In this document: one piece after another, positions 61,074-64,000 of the stretch
Numbering within the stretch: the first letter of the stretch is position 1
How the letters are laid out: every line of letters begins with the position of its first letter
Assembly (NCBI GenBank): GCA_015178975.1
Contig: WHVD01000018.1
Span: 186,001-250,000 of the forward strand
Direction of reading: 5' to 3'
DNA: 64,000 nucleotides
DNA from: Hysterangium stoloniferum
Lineage: Eukaryota > Basidiomycota > Agaricomycetes > Hysterangiales > Hysterangiaceae
The notes under the pieces: model-generated
What the model saw: only the letters and a program-made list of their open reading frames with translations
Told to the model about the DNA's origin: nothing
Database searches by the model: none
Position numbers and translations under genes: made by a program

Positions 61074-62129
61074 TTAGTATTTAGTATGGCCCCCCTTTGC
61101 TCTAATCACTGCTGCAAGTCTTCTAGGCATACTCTCAATAAGCTTCTGACACTCCTCCTTTGGAATCTCTTCCCACACCTTCTGCACCTTCTCCCACAGT
61201 TCATGAACACTATTTGCAGGCTGTTCATACTGCCCCAGCTTCTTTTTGACATGATTCCACAGACATTCAATAGGATTCATGTCAGGAGATTGTGCAGGCC
61301 ACTTGAGGACTGTAACATCATGGTCAGTGAACCATTTCTGGGCCTTTTGTTGTGTGTTTGAGGTCATTGTCTTGTTGAAACACAATGTCAGCCACTGTTT
61401 TGTTGTAATATTTGAGGGTTTGCTGGAGTTCATCATCCAGGATCTCCACATAAACCTCAGCATCCATCCTCCCATCAATTTTGGTTGCAAACCCAACCCC
61501 ATCCCAGCCCACACATTCCCACATCATCAGGTTTCTTCCTCCAAACTTGACTGTTCCCTCTACTAACCTATCATTTAACCCCTCACTCACATTTTTCCAC
61601 ACATATTTCCTTCCATCTGATCCCAGCCTATTAATCTTAGTCTCATCAGACCATATGACCCTTTTCCAGTCCTCCAGGGTCCATTCCAAATGCCTGTTTG
61701 CAAATTCCAATCGAGATTTCCAATGATGAGGTTTGAGAAGTGGCCTTTTTCTCTTTACCACAGTCCTCATGCCTATGGTTTTGAGGTGGTGAGGCACTGT
61801 TTGTGAAGTCATAGGAGTGTTGATGATGTCTATAAGTTTCTTGGTTGCCTGTGTGGCATTATCAACCTTCCCTATGCAAATTATTCTTCTACATAGGCAA
61901 CATTGGCTGTGGTAAGCTTTGTAGGATGGCCACCAGAGCATTTGGGGAGGTCAGGGCAATGCTCAGAGCAAATACAACTGATGGTGGCACTGCTGAGATG
62001 AGTTTGGTAACATATTTGAGCTCCAGAAATGCCAGAGTCAAGTAGAGTAAGAACATGTTGGATTTGGCTGGAGGAGAGCTTTTTCATTGTGAGTAGGGTG
62101 ATTGTGGGATTCCAACTGGTTGCTTTCAT
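61074..62129 (-). pseudogene. Tc1-like DD34E transposase, two frameshifts
   Basis: Minus-strand reading. The HTH part is 62129-61881 ('KKLSSSQIQHVLTLLDSGI', 'GGHPTKLTTANVAYV'), with a frameshift near 61895. The catalytic part is 61941-61324 ('KPHHWKSRLEFANRHLEW', first Asp in 'VIWSDETKINRLG', second Asp in 'VFQQDNDLKHT'), with a second frameshift near 61350. The end is 61514-61074 ('WPAQSPDMNPIECLWNHVKK', carrying the Glu of DD34E; 'IESMPRRLAAVIRAKGG'). All three catalytic residues are kept, so the copy is recently dead, or alive if the shifts are sequencing errors. Confidence 0.9.
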
Positions 62130-62224
62130 CTTATATACATTGAGGAAGAGTGGTCACATGACTTTGTTGAACTTTATAAACAAAGTCATGTGACTAGGAC
62201 CCATTTTGAACTTTAAAAATGTGT

Positions 62225-62433
62225 GCAACAAAACCCTTACAATGAGCTATTGGTTTGTGTGTGATGTGGACTTACCAAATAAGGATGTGGTGCCTTGTGG
62301 CTGTGCATTTCTGGAAGGTATGATGTTGAAGTATATTACATAATATTTTCGGCATTTTACAGAATTTATTTCTGGAGGAATAGCCATGTCTTTCAAAAAG
62401 TACAAAACATTGTAAGGGTTTTGTTGCCTACTG
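62225..62433 (-). repeat. Right 209-bp arm of the Tc1/mariner element
   Basis: Inverted copy of 60835-61043. The 20-bp word is at its inner edge (62225-62244) and, reverse-complemented, at 62408-62427. Confidence 0.92.
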
Positions 62434-63223
62434 TAACAACGCACTGAATGCCACTACTGGCATTTCGCCTTTCTTCGCAAATAATGGCTACAACCCCAAC
62501 ATCGCAATCCACCCAGAACACGATCTCGCATCCACCCGTGCTCAAGACTTTGTTATAAACCTTGACAAGCTACATCAAGAACTTCGTAAAACTATCACAA
62601 TGGCTCAAGAACGATACCAACGGTCTGCGGATAAGAACTGACTTCCGCCTCCTGATTTCAAGATTGGAGACCGAGTATTCGTTAAAGCCGAGTTTTTCTG
62701 AACTACTAGACCTTCTAAGAAGCTCTCTGAAAAATATTTAGGTCCTTTTGAAGTTATAGCACAAGCCGGCATGCTTTCATGGATGCTTCAGCTCCCCGAC
62801 AACATGCGTGCAGTGCACCTGGTATTTCATGTATCTATGTTAGAACCTTGTGTTGCTAACAGTATACCGGATCGCATACAACCACCACCTCCACCCGTGA
62901 TCATTGATGGAGAACCCGAATTCGAAATATCAGAGATCCTAGACTCAAAAATCGATAATCGCCAACACTCATGCAAATTACTTTATTTGGTTAAATGGGC
63001 TGGCTATGAAGGTACAGATGAAGAAACTTCATGGATCCTAGCTACAGAGCTCGGTAATGCTTCAGAAATCGCTTTAGGGTTTCACCAAGCCTATCCGAAC
63101 AAACCCAGTCCTCTAAACTCTTTATAAGTCTATCACGCGGTATTCTGACCCTTTCCCAACTATGCATTCATGATTTTCACGCTATGACTTGTTTGTTTTT
63201 AAAAACTGATATATTTTTACTAT

Positions 63224-64000
63224 CTAAGTTTCTTCCTCTACAACTTCTCCTTCCTCTCCGGCTTCCGAACCTCCCCCTGCACCAACAGCCACCGATACTG
63301 CTCCACCGACCTTTTCTGACACCCCAATCTCGTGCCCAACTCCATCGCAACTTGAGACTTCCAAGTACTGCTCAAGCTGACCCCCAAGAGACTCAATAAT
63401 GCTGGTCTGCTTCTCCAGCTGACGCCCAAAAGCCACAACTGCTTGGTCATTGTTGCAGAGTCTTGAATCGGAACCAAGTCGTTTCCGAGAAATAAGTCCA
63501 CATAAGGCGGTTTTGCTCTTCCAGAGCATCGGCCTGTCACTCCTGGAATGAACCATTGGCCCCTGGAAAGACACATCCAAGCTTCTGATCGGCGCACTCT
63601 TGACAAGTGTGGCCCCGACCATTGGCCCGAGGATGGCAAGTTCGACCCCATTTCGTGCACTGGTTGCACTTAGGGTCGTTTTCGGGCCCCGCCTTGGGGG
63701 CCTGCTTTTGTTTCTATAGGAAAATTATTAGAAGAGTTTTTTATTTAGGAAACCGAACCCATCTTGGGGCTCGACGGCCCTGGTGCATCCTCCTCGTCCT
63801 CCTCTTCCTCTTCGTCATTGGACTCCAAAGGCATTGCAGCCTTGCATTAAAATATATAAGTCAGTAAGGCCTGCAAAAACACCGGAGGCGACTCACCTTC
63901 CCCTCCCGTTTCTTTTTTGCCACCTCCTCTCGCACCTGATCAGCCTCCTGCTGCTTTTTCTTCACACGCACTGCATCCCAGTGCTTGCTCGTGGCCTCTT
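63224..64000 (-). pseudogene. Antisense accessory gene of gypsy element E (Zn2Cys6-like), start beyond window
   Basis: Read minus from the right edge: a basic helical exon 'VRVKKKQQEADQVREEVA' ending KREGK with a GTGAGT donor at about 63898. Next is an acidic exon 'AMPLESNDEEEEEDEEDA' (about 63838-63770) and another intron ending near 63715. Then 'KCNQCTKWGRTCHPR' continues as C-x2-C-x6-C-x10-C-QE-C-ADQKLG-C near 63690-63590, the same Cys spacing as in element D. A TGA in 'SFQE*QADALEE' and a frameshift follow. A helical tail 'FGRQLEKQTSIIESLGGQ' ends with 'GEVVEEET' at a stop near 63224, about 100 bp from the end of pol and tail-to-tail with it. Exon order matches the copy at 22273-23231. 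Confidence 0.65.

Larger units (their letters stand above)
60835..62433 (-). mobile_element. Tc1/mariner element, 1,599 bp, TA target duplication, inside integrase E
   Basis: Ends CAGTAGGCAACAAAACCC... in inverted orientation, flanked by TA (60833-60834 and 62434-62435). Removing it with one TA restores GCA-TAT-AAC-AAC (AYNN), the conserved integrase reading. Each end is a 209-bp arm (60835-61043 and 62225-62433) that is the inverted copy of the other with few mismatches. Confidence 0.95.
57857..63127 (+). pseudogene. Pol of gypsy chromovirus E (PR-RT-RH-IN-chromodomain)
   Basis: Protease: 'FRALIDSGSTHCFIDTSF' (57990-58045; DSG active site), followed by a frameshift at an A-run near 58045. 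RT: 'GAPVLFVWKKDGSLRLCIDF' and '[17 protein letters not shown]' to '[12 protein letters not shown]' (YLDD near 59100). RNase H: 'ETDASDYALAAILSILD'. Integrase: HHCC zinc finger ('HKHDHLISGHFGPNKT' ... 'CTMC'), DDE residues in 'SMDFIEHL', 'SDCGSEFVSHFF' and 'GYHPEGDGQTERMNQTLEQY'. The integrase is split by a Tc1/mariner element at 60835-62433 and resumes 'NNALNATTGISPFFANNGY'. The chromodomain 'KLLYLVKWAGYEGTDEETSW' ends at TAA 63127. TGA stops at 58285, 58816, 58837, 59179, 59320, 59895, 62639 and 62699 fall where Arg is expected. Otherwise the copy is nearly full length. Confidence 0.92.

Noticed and set aside
57045-62701. TGA read as arginine (genetic code change or recoding) in element E
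   Set aside because: Tyrosinase uses TGA as its natural terminator, no recoding signal is seen, other copies show Arg or Trp at the same sites as expected from CpG decay, and frameshifts are present too.

Overview
The window reads as nuclear DNA of a filamentous basidiomycete. The supporting evidence is many short GT..AG introns in conserved eukaryotic genes, Ty3/gypsy chromoviruses, a WRKY/GCM-finger transposase of a type common in Agaricomycetes, a fungal tyrosinase, and a NACHT-WD40 NLR relic. The NLR wording around the P-loop resembles families I associate with Boletales; that placement is inference.

Layout. (1) 1-31.8 kb is an old, CpG-poor transposon graveyard. It holds gypsy fragments in both orientations, solo LTRs with exact 5-bp target duplications, and a gag-only copia-like element nested in gypsy gag, itself hit by a gypsy solo LTR. 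It also holds a broken NLR gene (hydrolase-like, NACHT and WD40 parts) split by two solo LTRs, and a 3.3-kb island (8.03-11.34 kb) in which a 5'-truncated but otherwise open tyrosinase gene sits between long inverted repeats. (2) 31.8-53.3 kb is a CpG-normal, gene-sparse host segment with four intact conserved genes, all on the + strand: ER HSP70 BiP/Kar2 (13 exons, two of them microexons), TMA22/DENR, an NRG1-type C2H2 regulator, and the catalytic subunit of protein phosphatase 4. The spacers between them (4-5 kb) show nothing I can assign. (3) 53.4-64 kb is a younger transposon block: a WRKY/GCM Mutator-like transposase gene cut by the 5' LTR of a nearly complete gypsy chromovirus, whose integrase is in turn cut by a 1.6-kb Tc1/mariner element at a TA site.

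The most unusual feature is shared by two chromovirus copies (21.1-26.2 kb on minus, 55.8-64 kb on plus). Each carries an extra gene in ANTISENSE orientation between the end of pol and the 3' LTR side. It encodes a charged coiled-coil region, an acidic linker and a Cys cluster with exact Zn2Cys6-type spacing (C-x2-C-x6-C-x8/10-C-x2-C-x6-C). In the copy where its start is visible, a TATA box lies between the LTR polypurine tract and the gene. The younger element is broken mainly by TGA codons at positions expected to be arginine, consistent with CpG deamination.

Limits: all calls come from reading the sequence by eye. Splice sites in the four host genes were traced exon by exon. Boundaries of degenerate elements are approximate unless a target-site duplication is stated. 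I found no tRNA, rRNA or CRISPR array.
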